Origin: Rhizobiales bacterium CCH10-E5 | GTDB lineage: Bacteria > Pseudomonadota > Alphaproteobacteria > Rhizobiales > Beijerinckiaceae | Direction of reading: 5' to 3' | DNA: 61,469 nucleotides | NCBI GenBank assembly: GCA_001556125.1 | Contig: LSIG01000148.1 | Coordinates: 1-61,469, forward strand | Part shown: positions 8,370 through 18,237 of the stretch, one piece after another | Layout: every line of letters begins with the position of its first letter | Position numbering within the stretch: the first letter of the stretch is position 1 | The notes under the pieces: generated by a model | What the model saw: the letters and a program-made list of their open reading frames with translations, nothing else | The model's database searches: none | Told to the model about the DNA's origin: nothing | Made by a program: the position numbers and the translations under genes

Positions 8370-11300
8370 GCCGCGGCAGCGAAGGCTGGGGAGGCCGGAC
8401 CGGCCATGCCTTGCCCTCGCCACGAGCCGCCGATAGGACTGGCTCAAGACGCCGCATGACCGTTCCCCGTACCCAATACGAGCGCAGCTTGACCCTCACC
8501 GACCGATGCCTCCGCTTCGGCCTCGCCGTCGCCGGGCTCGCGCTCTGGTTCGTTCTCGCCGCGGCCGGCCCGGCTGCCGCGGTGGAAGCGGTCCGCGTGC
8601 CCGTCGACGCGCCGGTGCTCGACCTGACCAATGTCGTCGAGCGCAACAAGTCCGATGGCGACGTCATCCAGATCTCGACCGCGCCGGGCCCCGACGGGAT
8701 CGTGCGCCGCATCGCGGTCAGGGCACGCGAATCGGGCGCGCGGCCGGACTGGATCGTCTTCGCGCTGACCAATGATTCCGACGAGCAGATCGACCGGCTG
8801 CTGGTTGCGCCCTTCCACCGGCTGATCGGCTCGGGCGTGATCTGGCCGGATCTCGGCGACAGCCGCATCGAGGCCGTGACCGCCAGCCAGGGGCTCTCCC
8901 CGGAGCGCGAGGCCAGCCCCGATGCCGACGTCTTCCTGATCACGCTCGACCCCGGCACGACGGTGACCTTCGTCGCCGAGCTGAAGTCCGGCAACCTGCC
9001 GCAGCTCTATCTCTACGAGCAGGAAGCCTATCGCCAGAAGACCAACGGGCTGACGCTCTACAAGGGCATCATCATCGGCATCGCCGGCCTGCTGGCGCTG
9101 TTCCTGACGATCATCTTCGTGGTCAAGGGCGCGGTGATCTTCCCGGCCGCGGCGGCGCTGGCCTGGGCGGTGCTGGCCTATGCGGGGCTCGATTTCGGGT
9201 TCTTCCAGCGCATCTTCCCGCTGACGCCCGCGATCGAGCGGATCTACCGGGCCGGCGCCGAGGTGGTGCTGGCGGCGACGCTGCTCGTCTTCCTCTTCGC
9301 CTATCTCAACCTGGCGCGCTGGCATGTGCGCTACAGCCACGTCACCATCGTCTGGATGCTGGGGCTCGCCGCGCTTGTCGGGCTGGCCGTCGTCGATGCG
9401 CCGATGGCGTCCGGCATCGCGCGCATCTCGATCGCGGCCGTGGCGGCGGTCGGCTTCGTGCTGATCCTGCATCTCGCCACCCATGGCTACGAGCGCGCGG
9501 TGATGCTGATCCCGACCTGGTTCCTACTCGCGGTCTGGGTGACCGCGGCGGGCTTCACGGTGACCGGCCAGTTCCAGCGCGATCTGGTCGCGCCGGCGCT
9601 GCTCGGCGGGCTCGTGCTGATCGTGCTGCTGATCGGCTTCACCGTGATCCAGCACGCCTTTGCCGGCAGCGGGCTGTCGCAGGGGCTGGTTTCGGATACG
9701 GAGCGCCGTGCGCTGGCGCTGTCCGGCTCGGGAGACCTCGTCTTCGACTGGGACGTCAGCGCCGACAAGATCTTCGTCTCGCCGCAGATCGAGACGCTGC
9801 TCGGCCTGCCGCGCGGCGCGCTCGAAGGCTCGGCCTCGCGCTGGTTCGAGCACATGCATGTCGCCGACCGCGACCGCTATCGCGTCTCGCTCGACGCGGT
9901 GCTGGAGCAGCGCCGCGGCAAGCTCAATCTCGACCTGCGCCTGCGGGCGGCCGGCGGCAACTACCACTGGTTCAACCTCAAGGCGCGGCCGGTGATCGGC
10001 TCCGATGGCGAGGTCGTGCGCGTCATCGGCACGCTGGCCGACGTCACCGAGCAACGCACCGCGCAGGAGCGGATGCTGCACGACGCGGTGCATGACAACC
10101 TGACCGGCCTGCCCAACCGCAAGCTGTTCCAGGACCGGCTCTCGGCCGTCTTCGGCTTCTGCCGCGCCGACGAGACGATCCGGCCGACGGTGCTCGTCAT
10201 TGACATCGACCGCTTCAAGCAGGTCAACGAATCGGTCGGCTTCTCGGCGGGGGATTCCATCCTGCTGACGCTGGCGCGCCGGCTCGGCCGGTTGCTGCGG
10301 GCGCAGGATACGCTGGCCCGCATCGGTGGCGACACCTTCGCGATGATCCTCGTCTCCGAGCGCGACCCGGAGCGCATCCTGGCGCTGGCGGAACTCGTGC
10401 GCCGTGCCGTCTCGACGCCGATCACCTTCGCCGAGCGCGAGATCCTGCTGACGCCCTCAGTCGGGCTCGCCTTGTTCGATCCGGCCCCGGCGGCGCGCAA
10501 GGACGACGCGCTGAAGAACGCCGAACTCGCCATGGCCCATGCCAAGCGCCAGGGCGGCAACAAGATCGAGGTCTTCGTGCCGGCGATGCGGACCGACCGC
10601 AACGACCGGCTGGCGCTGGAGAGCGATCTGCGCCGGGCGATCGAGCGCGGCGAGATCCAGGTGATGTATCAGCCGATCGTCCGGCTGGAAGACCGCACCA
10701 TCGCCGGCTTCGAGGCGCTGGTGCGCTGGGACCACCCGCGCGAGGGCCGGCTGATGCCGGCGGATTTCCTCTCCATCGCAGAGGAGACCGGGCTGATCGT
10801 CGATCTCGGCGTCTATGTGATGGACCGCACGGCTCGCGAACTCGAAGCCTGGCAGGCGGCGCTCGAGGTCGATCCTCCGATCTTCGCCAGCGTCAACGTC
10901 TCGAGCCGGCAGCTGCTGCGCCACGACCTGCTGCACGACGTGAAGACCGTGCTGGCTCGCCGGCGCATCCTGCCCGGCACGCTCAAGCTCGAGATCACCG
11001 AGAGCCTGGTGATGGAGAACCCGGAATATGCCGCGCAGATGCTCTCGCGCATCCGCGATCTCGGCGCCGGCCTCTCGCTCGACGATTTCGGCACCGGCTA
11101 TTCCTCGCTGTCCTATCTGCAGCGCTTCCCCTTCGACACGATCAAGGTCGACCAGAGCTTCGTCAGGCAGATGGGCAGCGGCAAGCCGCCGGTGATCCTG
11201 CGCTCGATCGTCCAGCTCGCCGCCGACCTGCGCATGGATGTGGTGGCGGAAGGGGCGGAGACCGAGTCGGACGCGATCGAGCTCTACCAGCTCGGCTGCC

Positions 11301-11398
11301 AATACGCGCAGGGCTACATCTTCGGCCAGCCGATGAGTGCGGCGGAAGCGCGAAGGCTGATGGGCGCGGCGGCGGCCAGTTCAAGCGAGGCGGCATAA
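8366..11398 (+). CDS. Membrane PAS-GGDEF-EAL protein (probable c-di-GMP phosphodiesterase)
   Basis: A 1010-residue signalling protein. An N-terminal hydrophobic segment (about 45-70) and a periplasmic domain are followed by a multi-helix membrane block (about 230-430), a PAS domain (about 445-565), a GGDEF domain (about 570-740) and an EAL domain (about 745-1000). The cyclase signature is GGDTF instead of GGDEF (about residue 654), so it is probably not an active cyclase. The EAL domain keeps [29 protein letters not shown] and AEGAET, so it probably cleaves c-di-GMP. ATG 8366 overlaps the GNAT stop; an internal ATG at 8456 is an alternative start because the first 30 residues look non-conserved. 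Confidence 0.92.
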   Translation: MSRGSEGWGGRTGHALPSPRAADRTGSRRRMTVPRTQYERSLTLTDRCLRFGLAVAGLALWFVLAAAGPAAAVEAVRVPVDAPVLDLTNVVERNKSDGDVIQISTAPGPDGIVRRIAVRARESGARPDWIVFALTNDSDEQIDRLLVAPFHRLIGSGVIWPDLGDSRIEAVTASQGLSPEREASPDADVFLITLDPGTTVTFVAELKSGNLPQLYLYEQEAYRQKTNGLTLYKGIIIGIAGLLALFLTIIFVVKGAVIFPAAAALAWAVLAYAGLDFGFFQRIFPLTPAIERIYRAGAEVVLAATLLVFLFAYLNLARWHVRYSHVTIVWMLGLAALVGLAVVDAPMASGIARISIAAVAAVGFVLILHLATHGYERAVMLIPTWFLLAVWVTAAGFTVTGQFQRDLVAPALLGGLVLIVLLIGFTVIQHAFAGSGLSQGLVSDTERRALALSGSGDLVFDWDVSADKIFVSPQIETLLGLPRGALEGSASRWFEHMHVADRDRYRVSLDAVLEQRRGKLNLDLRLRAAGGNYHWFNLKARPVIGSDGEVVRVIGTLADVTEQRTAQERMLHDAVHDNLTGLPNRKLFQDRLSAVFGFCRADETIRPTVLVIDIDRFKQVNESVGFSAGDSILLTLARRLGRLLRAQDTLARIGGDTFAMILVSERDPERILALAELVRRAVSTPITFAEREILLTPSVGLALFDPAPAARKDDALKNAELAMAHAKRQGGNKIEVFVPAMRTDRNDRLALESDLRRAIERGEIQVMYQPIVRLEDRTIAGFEALVRWDHPREGRLMPADFLSIAEETGLIVDLGVYVMDRTARELEAWQAALEVDPPIFASVNVSSRQLLRHDLLHDVKTVLARRRILPGTLKLEITESLVMENPEYAAQMLSRIRDLGAGLSLDDFGTGYSSLSYLQRFPFDTIKVDQSFVRQMGSGKPPVILRSIVQLAADLRMDVVAEGAETESDAIELYQLGCQYAQGYIFGQPMSAAEARRLMGAAAASSSEAA

Positions 11399-11468
11399 AG
11401 AGCGGGCGCCATGCCCGGACCCGAGCCGAGCATGACCAGAAACCCGACCCCGGCTCTGCGCTGCCCTT

Positions 11469-11498
11469 CGCCTGAAAACGGCGGATGGCCTTCAGGCG
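11469..11498. terminator. Hairpin between convergent genes
   Basis: CGCCTGAA (11469-11476) and TTCAGGCG (11491-11498) form an 8-bp stem in the gap between the EAL gene and yqgE, overlapping the yqgE stop codon. There is no good T-run on either strand, so a terminator role is only plausible. Confidence 0.35.
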
Positions 11499-12103
11499 TG
11501 GCCCGCCTCGCTTGAGAGGAACGCCGGGTCGATCCCGATCTTGCCGAGCGCGCGGGCGTATTTGGTCTCGACGCCGTCGTCGAACAACAGGGCCGGATCG
11601 GCGGCGCAATGCAGCCAGCCATTGGCCTGGATCTCGGATTCGAGCTGGCCGGCGCCCCAGCCGGCATATCCCAGCGCCAGCACCGCGCTCTCCGGCCCGC
11701 TGCCGATAGCGATGGCGCGCAGGATGTCGAGCGTCGCAGTCAGGCAGATGCCATCGTCGATCGGCAGCGTCGCCGATTCGAGGAAGAAATCCGCCGTGTG
11801 CAGCACGAAGCCGCGCTTGGTCTCGACCGGGCCGCCGCGCAGCACCTGCAGCTTTTCGGCCTGGCTCGGCAGCCGAATCAGCTCCTCGGAGGGGATGACG
11901 TCGAGCTGGACGAGAAGATCGGGAAAGCGCGTATCGGCGGCGGGCTTGTTGACGATGATGCCCATCGCCCCATCCTCGGAATGGGCGCAGACATAGACGA
12001 CGCTGCGGCTGAAGCGCGTATCGGCCATGCCGGGCATGGCGATGAGGCACTGCCCGTCGAGATAGCTGCGGCCGCTGAGGCGCTGGTTCGAGCCGATCTT
12101 CAT
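11492..12103 (-). CDS. YqgE/AlgH family protein (UPF0301)
   Basis: A 203-residue protein of the YqgE/AlgH family, whose biochemical function is not established. Characteristic features are [20 protein letters not shown] (about 15-34), [17 protein letters not shown] (about 38-54), [15 protein letters not shown] (about 88-102) and a C-terminal [13 protein letters not shown] (about 149-161). It is transcribed divergently from the DsbD-like gene, with about 145 bases between them for both promoters. Length is normal. Confidence 0.92.
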   Translation of the reverse strand: MKIGSNQRLSGRSYLDGQCLIAMPGMADTRFSRSVVYVCAHSEDGAMGIIVNKPAADTRFPDLLVQLDVIPSEELIRLPSQAEKLQVLRGGPVETKRGFVLHTADFFLESATLPIDDGICLTATLDILRAIAIGSGPESAVLALGYAGWGAGQLESEIQANGWLHCAADPALLFDDGVETKYARALGKIGIDPAFLSSEAGHA

Positions 12104-12248
12104 GACGCCATGCTAAATCAAATCCGGCGGCGCTGGAAACAGGCTTCGCGTTGCGGCAGCGTCTCTTTGCGACCGCTCGCGTCAGGATCACGCGATTGTT
12201 CGCGCCGGCATGGCGGATTTTGTCGCAATTCGCGGCTAGGTCTCATAA

Positions 12249-13109
12249 ATGTCTGCTGTGCAACGTCTTCTCACCCTCCTCGCGGTGCTCGCCGCCGCGC
12301 TGGCGACGCCCGCCCTCGCTCAGGAAGCGGCGATGTCGCCCTGGTCGAAGGGTGACCACGCGTCGCTGCGTCTCATCGCCGGCGCGACCGCCGCCTCCGG
12401 CAAGCAGCGCGTCGGTGTCGAGATCCTGATGGCGCCGGGCTACAAGACCTATTGGCGCAGCCCCGGCGATTTCGGCGTGCCGCCCGTGTTCGACTGGAGC
12501 GGATCGACCAATATCGGCGGGCTCGATGTGCGCTGGCCGGCGCCCGAGCGCTTCGAGGACGGGAACGGCCATTCGCTGGGCTATGTCGGCGAGGTGGTGA
12601 TCCCCGTCTCCGTCCAGCCGGCCGACCCGGCCAAGCCGGTGATGCTGGTGCTGAAGCTCGACTACGCCGTCTGCGAGAAGATCTGCATCCCCGTCAAGGG
12701 AGAGGCCCGCCTGTGGCTCGAGCCGGGCGTAACCTCCGTGACGTCGCCGCGGCTCGAGAGCTTTGAAGCGCGCGTGCCGGCGCCGGTGAAGCTGGGGCCG
12801 CAGAAGACGAGGATCTCCGTCCTCGAGGCGAAGCTCGACGAGGGCGCGATCGAGCCCGGCCTGCGCCTCGTGCTGCAGACCCCTCCCGAGGGCAAGGTCG
12901 AGGACGTGTTCATCGAGGGGGCTGGGATGTGGTCCTTCGGCAAGCCGACACTGAGCCTCCAGCCGGACGGCACGACGCTGGCGCTACTGCGCATCGTCGA
13001 CCGGCCCAAGGGCGCGGCGGGGCCGATTCCCTTCATCATCACCGTGCGCGGCAAGCCCGCCGCGATCGAGACGCGGCTCGATCTCGACATCCCCGCCGCC
13101 AAGCCCTAA
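12249..13109 (+). CDS. Secreted DsbD-alpha-like (thiol:disulfide interchange N-terminal domain) protein
   Basis: A 286-residue exported protein. A Sec signal peptide ends at about residue 25 (ALATPALAQEA). The mature part resembles the periplasmic N-terminal domain of DsbD/ScsB (YKTYWRSPGDFGVPP at about 65-79), with the redox cysteine pair at Cys142 and Cys146 (DYAVCEKICIPVK). It is a stand-alone domain: no transmembrane electron-transfer module or thioredoxin domain follows. It lies upstream of a peroxiredoxin gene, which fits a periplasmic thiol-redox or metal-handling role, but this is inference. Confidence 0.85.
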   Translation: MSAVQRLLTLLAVLAAALATPALAQEAAMSPWSKGDHASLRLIAGATAASGKQRVGVEILMAPGYKTYWRSPGDFGVPPVFDWSGSTNIGGLDVRWPAPERFEDGNGHSLGYVGEVVIPVSVQPADPAKPVMLVLKLDYAVCEKICIPVKGEARLWLEPGVTSVTSPRLESFEARVPAPVKLGPQKTRISVLEAKLDEGAIEPGLRLVLQTPPEGKVEDVFIEGAGMWSFGKPTLSLQPDGTTLALLRIVDRPKGAAGPIPFIITVRGKPAAIETRLDLDIPAAKP

Positions 13110-13160
13110 TCGGTTGGCCGGGCGGCAGCTGCCGCAGGGCCTTCACGGAGAACAGGCGCG

Positions 13161-13646
13161 ATGACCATCAAGGTGGGTGACAAGCTTCCGCAGGCGACGT
13201 TCCGGCTCATGGGGCCCGAGGGGCCAGTGGCCAAGACGACCGACGAGCTCTTTGCCGGCAAGACCGTCGTGCTCTTCGCCGTGCCCGGCGCCTTCACGCC
13301 GACCTGCCACAAGAATCACCTGCCGGGCTTCGTTGCCAAGGCGGCCGAGATCAAGGCCAAGAATGTCGACGCGATCATGGTGACCAGCACCAACGACGTC
13401 TTCGTCATGGACGCCTGGGCCAAGGCGACCGGCGGCGCCGGGCTGATCGAGTTCCTCTCGGACGGCAATGCCGACTTCGCCAAGGCGATCGGCCTCTCGC
13501 TCGACGGCTCGGGCTTCGGCCTCGGCACCCGCTCGCAGCGCTACTCGATGATCGTCAAGGACGGCGTCGTCGACAAGCTGAACGTCGAGGAAGGCCCCGG
13601 CAAGGCCGACATCTCCGGCGCCGAAGCCCTGCTCGCCCAGCTCTGA
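13161..13646 (+). CDS. Peroxiredoxin (Prx5 family)
   Basis: A 161-residue peroxiredoxin that reduces hydrogen peroxide and alkyl hydroperoxides. The peroxidatic Cys49 is in the PxxxTxxC motif (VPGAFTPTCHKNH), with the partner Arg in GLGTRSQRYSM (about 126-136). The insert DAIMVTSTNDVFVMDAW is typical of the Prx5/AhpE-like glutaredoxin- or glutathione-dependent group. There is no signal peptide, so it is cytoplasmic. A strong terminator follows 22 bases after the stop. It may share a transcript with the DsbD-like gene, 51 bases upstream. Confidence 0.94.
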   Translation: MTIKVGDKLPQATFRLMGPEGPVAKTTDELFAGKTVVLFAVPGAFTPTCHKNHLPGFVAKAAEIKAKNVDAIMVTSTNDVFVMDAWAKATGGAGLIEFLSDGNADFAKAIGLSLDGSGFGLGTRSQRYSMIVKDGVVDKLNVEEGPGKADISGAEALLAQL

Positions 13647-13667
13647 GCCCAGGCGTTTCCCTCATCG

Positions 13668-13703
13668 AGCCCGCGTCGCCCGCAAGGATGGCGCGGGCTT
13701 TTT
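13668..13703 (+). terminator. Rho-independent terminator after the peroxiredoxin gene
   Basis: AGCCCGCG (13668-13675) pairs with CGCGGGCT (13692-13699), followed by a run of five T. This is a clear intrinsic terminator for the + strand transcript ending at 13646. Confidence 0.85.
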
Positions 13704-13807
13704 GCTGGGCGGGAGGGGGGATCCGCCTGAGGCGCCGCACCGTCTATCGGCTAGTGTCGTCGCAGGAAGCTGCTGCCGTTCCGGTGGCCTGGCGGGAGTG
13801 ATCGACT

Positions 13808-14362
13808 GTGAGAAGCGAAAAGCAGAAGATGCTGGCGGGCGAAGCCTACCGGCCCGGTGATCCGGAACTCCAGGCGGATGCCCAGCGTGCCCGCGCGTGG
13901 ATGGTCCGCTACAACACCACCCTGGCGGCATCACCCGACGAGCGGCGGGTGATGCTACGCGAATTGTTTGCTCATGTCGGCGAAGGCGCCGTCGTGCGTC
14001 CGCCTTTCCATTGCGATTACGGCCAGCACATCTCTCTCGGCGATGGCGTCTTCTTGAATTTCAACTGCGTCATCCTCGACGTCGCTCCCGTGGTGATCGG
14101 CGCCCTGACGCAGGTCGGGCCCGGCGTGCAGTTCCTCACCGCCGACCATCCGCGCGATCCCGAGCTTCGGCGCGCCGGGGTCGAGAGCGGACTCCCCATC
14201 ACTATCGGGGCGAATGTCTGGATCGGTGGCGGCGCGCTGATCCTGCCGGGGGTCACGGTGGGGGATGATGCCATCATCGGAGCGGGGGCCGTCGTCACCC
14301 GCAACGTGTCCGCAGGGACGACCGTCATGGGCAATCCAGCCCGACCGCGCGGCAAGGCCTGA
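13808..14362 (+). CDS. Sugar O-acetyltransferase (maltose/galactoside acetyltransferase family)
   Basis: A 184-residue left-handed beta-helix acetyltransferase of the Maa/LacA/NodL type, which moves acetyl from acetyl-CoA to a sugar hydroxyl. The N-terminal cap SEKQKMLAGEAYRPGDPEL matches the Maa domain and supports the GTG start at 13808. The catalytic histidine is His114 in TADHPRDPELR. Hexapeptide turns such as VWIGGGALILPGVTVG (about 137-152) build the helix. The acceptor sugar cannot be told. It lies between a terminator and a GNAT gene, so it is probably its own unit. Confidence 0.92.
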   Translation: MRSEKQKMLAGEAYRPGDPELQADAQRARAWMVRYNTTLAASPDERRVMLRELFAHVGEGAVVRPPFHCDYGQHISLGDGVFLNFNCVILDVAPVVIGALTQVGPGVQFLTADHPRDPELRRAGVESGLPITIGANVWIGGGALILPGVTVGDDAIIGAGAVVTRNVSAGTTVMGNPARPRGKA

Positions 14363-14573
14363 CGGGTCATTGACCTCTCTCGCCATTCGCGGCGGGAGCG
14401 CGCGACGCATGACTGCCTCGACGAGGTCACGACTGACAAAAGGGAAGGCAGGAGGCGCTGGTCGCCACGTGGCGCCATCCCACGCCCCCGCCCTGATCGA
14501 TCCGATCTCGCTTCGTCATGAGACAGCCCGGCGGGGCGGCGTTAGGCTTCGCCGAGATCGCCGGAGCTAAGCC

Positions 14574-15023
14574 ATGACTGCCCTGACCATCCGCCCCCTC
14601 GCCCGATCCGACCGCGCCGGCTGGGACCCGCTCTGGCAGGGCTATCTGACCTTCTACAAGGCGACGCTGCCGGCCGGGACCGACGACGTCACCTTCGCCC
14701 GGCTGACCGGCGGGACCGAGCCGATGGGCGGTTTCTTGGCGGAGCGCGAGGGCGCTCTGATCGGGATCGTCCACTGGGTAATCCACCGCACCACCTGGCG
14801 CGAGGCCGATATCTGCTATCTGCAGGACCTCTTCACCGCGCCCGAAGCGCGCGGCACCGGCGCGGGACGCGCGCTGATCGAGGCTGTCCGGCAGATGGCG
14901 CAGGCCAAGGGGTGCTTTCGCGTCTACTGGCAGACGCATGAGAGCAACGCGCAGGCTCAGGCGCTCTACGACAAGGTCGCCGACAAGTCCGGCTTCATCG
15001 TCTATCGCCAGCCGCTCGGCTGA
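14574..15023 (+). CDS. GNAT family N-acetyltransferase
   Basis: A 149-residue GNAT enzyme. The acetyl-CoA binding segment is FTAPEARGTGAGRALIEAV (about 83-101, with the R/Q-x-x-G-x-G/A loop). The C-terminal part WQTHESNAQAQALYDKVA (about 122-139) is typical of small-molecule or polyamine acetyltransferases. The substrate is unknown. About 210 bases separate it from the upstream acetyltransferase gene, and I see no other feature in that gap. Confidence 0.88.
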   Translation: MTALTIRPLARSDRAGWDPLWQGYLTFYKATLPAGTDDVTFARLTGGTEPMGGFLAEREGALIGIVHWVIHRTTWREADICYLQDLFTAPEARGTGAGRALIEAVRQMAQAKGCFRVYWQTHESNAQAQALYDKVADKSGFIVYRQPLG

Positions 15024-15100
15024 AAGCTCCGGCGCGCGGGGCATGGACGCGCGGCGCGCCAGCCCCTATCCCGATTCCGGCGCCTGACGAGGCGGCGGGG

Positions 15101-15607
15101 ATGGAGATGGCGATGCGGGCGGCGGGACTGGCATTTCGGGCGATCATCGCGCTCGCGGCGCTCAGCATGATCGGCAGCGGGCTCGTGCTGCTCGGCGAGG
15201 CCGGCACCAATCTGCTGGCGGCGGCGCGCGCCATGCTGGCGAACGACCACGCCCAGAGCACGATCTCGCTGGTGATGAAGACGATCGACGAATGCCTGTT
15301 CGCGGTCATCATCACCCTGCTCGGCGCCAAGGTGATCGCGAGCTTCGTCCTCGCGGAGCGCGTCACGGCGGGCGACGACCTGCCCTCCTGGATCCGCCCG
15401 AGCGAGATGGGCGAGCTGAAGAGCACCTTCTGCCAGGCGATCCTGGTCTATCTCATCGTCGATTTCGCGACCGACATGGCCACCGCCGACAGCAAGCTCG
15501 AACCCGGCTATCTCGTCCTGCCGGCGGCGATCCTGCTCATCGCCGCCGCGCTGAAGCTGATGCCGCATGGCGGCGCGGCGAGCGGGCCGCAGAGCGAGAC
15601 GCACTGA
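15101..15607 (+). CDS. UPF0114/YqhA-like membrane protein
   Basis: A 168-residue inner-membrane protein with hydrophobic segments at about 8-30, 62-84, 108-126 and 134-152. The segment TIDECLFAVIITLLGAKVIAS (split across the second helix) and the overall layout resemble the UPF0114 (YqhA) family, whose function is unknown. The family call is tentative; the membrane nature is directly visible. It converges on rnhA with only 16 bases between stops. Confidence 0.65.
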   Translation: MEMAMRAAGLAFRAIIALAALSMIGSGLVLLGEAGTNLLAAARAMLANDHAQSTISLVMKTIDECLFAVIITLLGAKVIASFVLAERVTAGDDLPSWIRPSEMGELKSTFCQAILVYLIVDFATDMATADSKLEPGYLVLPAAILLIAAALKLMPHGGAASGPQSETH

Positions 15608-15623
15608 GGGCGCTAGCCCGCGG

Positions 15624-16070
15624 TCACCGCCCGGGCTTGAACGGCGCCATGCCGGCGCGGGCCAGCTCGTCGGCGCGCTCGTTCATTGGGTCGCCGGCAT
15701 GGCCCTTGACCCATTTCCATTCGATCCTGTGCTGCTTGAGCGCCGCGTCGAGGCGCTTCCAGAGCTCCTCGTTCTTGACCGGCTTGCGGTCGGCGGTCTT
15801 CCAGCCGTTCTTCTTCCAGCCATGGATCCAGGCGGTGATGCCCTGGCGCAGATACTGGCTGTCGGTGTGCAGCGCGACCGTGCAGGGCCGCGTCAGCGAT
15901 TCCAGCGCCGCAATCGCCCCCATCAGCTCCATGCGGTTGTTGGTGGTCATCGCCTCGCCGCCGGACAGCTCCTTCTGCGTGCCCTTGTAGGACAGGATGA
16001 CGCCCCAGCCGCCGGGCCCCGGGTTGCCGGAACAGGCCCCGTCCGTCCAGACCTCGACGGTGTCGCTCAT
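15624..16070 (-). CDS. rnhA: Ribonuclease HI
   Basis: A 148-residue ribonuclease H that cuts the RNA strand of RNA-DNA hybrids. All catalytic residues are present at the usual numbers: Asp10 ([16 protein letters not shown]), Glu48 (NNRMELMGA), Asp70 (LHTDSQY), His124 (VKGHAGD) and Asp134 (NERADELA). It overlaps the thrB stop by ATGA, so it is translated from the ispH-thrB-rnhA transcript. Confidence 0.97.
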   Translation of the reverse strand: MSDTVEVWTDGACSGNPGPGGWGVILSYKGTQKELSGGEAMTTNNRMELMGAIAALESLTRPCTVALHTDSQYLRQGITAWIHGWKKNGWKTADRKPVKNEELWKRLDAALKQHRIEWKWVKGHAGDPMNERADELARAGMAPFKPGR

Positions 16071-17032
16071 CGCCTCAGCCCGTAGTCGCGCGCATCGGCG
16101 ACGCGCTGATGGAAGGCGAGCTTGCGGTCGTATTCGAGCGGGTCGTGCGGCTTGACCAGCGCGCCCGGCGGCACGTTGAGCCAGTCGACCAGCCGGGTCA
16201 GCAGGAAGCGCAGCGCCGAGCCCCGGCAGAGCTGCGGCAGCGCCTCGATCTCGGGTTCCGTCAGCGGGCGCACGCTCTCATAGCCGGCGAGCATGGCCTG
16301 GCCCTTGGTCAGGTTGAAGGAGGCATCGGCCTCGAAGCACCAGGAGTTCAGGCAGATCGCGAGATCATAGGCAAAGGCGTCGGTGCAGGCGAAATAGAAA
16401 TCGATCAGCCCCGAGAGCCTGTTCTTCAGGAAGAAGACGTTGTTGGGGAAGAGATCGGCGTGGATGACGCCGCGCGGCAGCCCTTGCGGCCAGCCGGCCT
16501 CATGCACCGCGATCTCGGCCGCGACGCGTCCCGCCAGCCCGGCCGACACCGTGTCGGCCGCCGCACCCGCCTGCTCGGCCAGAGGGCGCCAGCCCGGCAC
16601 GGAGAGCACGTTCACCCGCTCCATGCCGAAATCGGCGCCGGCCTGGTGCAGCAGCGCCAGCCCGCGGCCGAGCTCCTGGCAATGGGTCGCGGTCGGCCGG
16701 CGCACCGACAGGCCGTCGAGGAAGGTCACGATGGCGGCCGGGCGCCCGGCGAGGCGGCCCAGCATCTCGCCGCGGCTGTCGCTGACAGGCTGCGGGCAGA
16801 TCAGCCCGCGCGCGGCGAGATGCTGCATCAGCCCGAGGAAGAAGGGCAGATCATCCGGGTTCACCCGCTTTTCGTAGAGGGTGAGGATGTAGAATCCTCC
16901 AGTCGTGTGCAGCAGGTAGTTCGAGTTCTCGACGCCCTCGGCGATGCCCTTGGCGGAGAGGAGATCGCCGATGCCGTAGCGCGCGACGAACGCCGCCATC
17001 TCGTCATCGGGTACTTCGGTATAGACGGCCAA
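16067..17032 (-). CDS. thrB: Homoserine kinase (ThrB2, aminoglycoside-phosphotransferase fold)
   Basis: A 321-residue kinase phosphorylating homoserine for threonine synthesis. It is the APH-fold type used by alphaproteobacteria rather than the GHMP type. The catalytic loop is [13 protein letters not shown] (about 187-199), the metal site [17 protein letters not shown] (about 206-222), and the N-terminus [20 protein letters not shown] matches the family. It works with ThrC, encoded at 5004-6419. It sits between ispH (12-base gap) and rnhA (4-base overlap), the conserved order in Hyphomicrobiales. Confidence 0.95.
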   Translation of the reverse strand: MAVYTEVPDDEMAAFVARYGIGDLLSAKGIAEGVENSNYLLHTTGGFYILTLYEKRVNPDDLPFFLGLMQHLAARGLICPQPVSDSRGEMLGRLAGRPAAIVTFLDGLSVRRPTATHCQELGRGLALLHQAGADFGMERVNVLSVPGWRPLAEQAGAAADTVSAGLAGRVAAEIAVHEAGWPQGLPRGVIHADLFPNNVFFLKNRLSGLIDFYFACTDAFAYDLAICLNSWCFEADASFNLTKGQAMLAGYESVRPLTEPEIEALPQLCRGSALRFLLTRLVDWLNVPPGALVKPHDPLEYDRKLAFHQRVADARDYGLRR

Positions 17033-17044
17033 AGCTCTGCTCGC

Positions 17045-18010
17045 TCACTCGGCGGCTGCGGGCGCATCGCGCAATTCGCGCGGCAGCGGAAAGAAGACGT
17101 TCTCGTCGGCGGTCGAGACCGTCTCGACACGGACCTCGTAGCGCTCGGCGAAGGCGTCGATGATTTCCTCGACCAGCACCTCGGGCGCGCTGGCGCCTGC
17201 GGTGATGCCGAGCGTGCGGATCGACCCGAAGACCGACCAGTCGATCTCGTCCGTGCGCAGTACGAGCCGGGCGACCGGGCAGCCGGCGCGCTCGGCGACC
17301 TCGCGCAGGCGCTGCGAGTTCGAGGAGTTGGGCGAGCCGACGACGATCAGCGCCTCGACCTGCGGGGCGACGCGCTTCACCGCCTCCTGGCGGTTCGTCG
17401 TGGCGTAGCAGATGTCTTCCTTGTGCGGCGCGATCAGCTCGGGAAACCGCGCCTGCAGCGCCTCGACGATACCGCGCGTGTCGTCGACCGAGAGCGTGGT
17501 CTGCGTGACATAGGCGAGCGGCTGGCCGGCCGGGGGGGTGAGCGCCGCGACATCCTCCAGCGTCTCGATCAGGGTGATCGCGCCCGGCGGCAATTGCCCC
17601 ATCGTGCCGATCACCTCCGGATGGCCGGCATGGCCGACGAGCAGGATGTGGCGCCCACGCTTGTGATGGACCTCGGCCTCGCGATGGACCTTGGTGACGA
17701 GCGGGCAGGTCGCGTCGATGGCGAAGAGATTGCGGGCATTCGCCTCCGCCGGCACGGATTTGGCGACGCCATGGGCGGAGAAGATCACGGGCCGCGTCGC
17801 ATCCGGCACCTGCGACAGCTCCGCGACGAAGACGGCGCCCTTCCGCTTCAGCGATTCGACCACGTATTTGTTGTGAACGATCTCGTGGCGGACATAGACC
17901 GGCGCGCCATGCAGCGTCAGCGCCTTCTCGACCGCGTCGATCGCGCGCACGACACCCGCGCAGAAGCCGCGCGGGGCACAGAGCAGGATATCGAGCGGCG
18001 GCTTGGTCAC
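17045..18010 (-). CDS. ispH: 4-hydroxy-3-methylbut-2-enyl diphosphate reductase
   Basis: The last enzyme of the MEP isoprenoid pathway, a 4Fe-4S protein making IPP and DMAPP. The three cluster cysteines lie in [26 protein letters not shown] and ICYATTNRQ; substrate residues include HEIVHN and [10 protein letters not shown] chose the GTG at 18010 because GGAG lies 6 bases before it and the protein then begins [18 protein letters not shown] like the family (321 residues). A TTG at 18064 would add 18 residues. It is the first gene of the ispH-thrB-rnhA unit and diverges from the MATE gene. Confidence 0.96.
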   Translation of the reverse strand: MTKPPLDILLCAPRGFCAGVVRAIDAVEKALTLHGAPVYVRHEIVHNKYVVESLKRKGAVFVAELSQVPDATRPVIFSAHGVAKSVPAEANARNLFAIDATCPLVTKVHREAEVHHKRGRHILLVGHAGHPEVIGTMGQLPPGAITLIETLEDVAALTPPAGQPLAYVTQTTLSVDDTRGIVEALQARFPELIAPHKEDICYATTNRQEAVKRVAPQVEALIVVGSPNSSNSQRLREVAERAGCPVARLVLRTDEIDWSVFGSIRTLGITAGASAPEVLVEEIIDAFAERYEVRVETVSTADENVFFPLPRELRDAPAAAE

Positions 18011-18237
18011 GCGGGGCTCCGGTTGGACAGCGGTCTTCTTTCGGCGTGGCGCGGGCGATGTCAAGAAAGGCGGCCGGTATCGGCGTGCGGCAGCGATGGC
18101 CCTCGCCTGCCGGTACGGGAGCGCCTAGAGAAGGCGACCGATCCCCGCAGACCGCCACCCCCGGCCGGAGCCCGTCGACGCGCCATGCCAGCCGCATGCT
18201 CTGCCGTACCGAGCGCATCCGCCAGCAGGCTGCGCCC

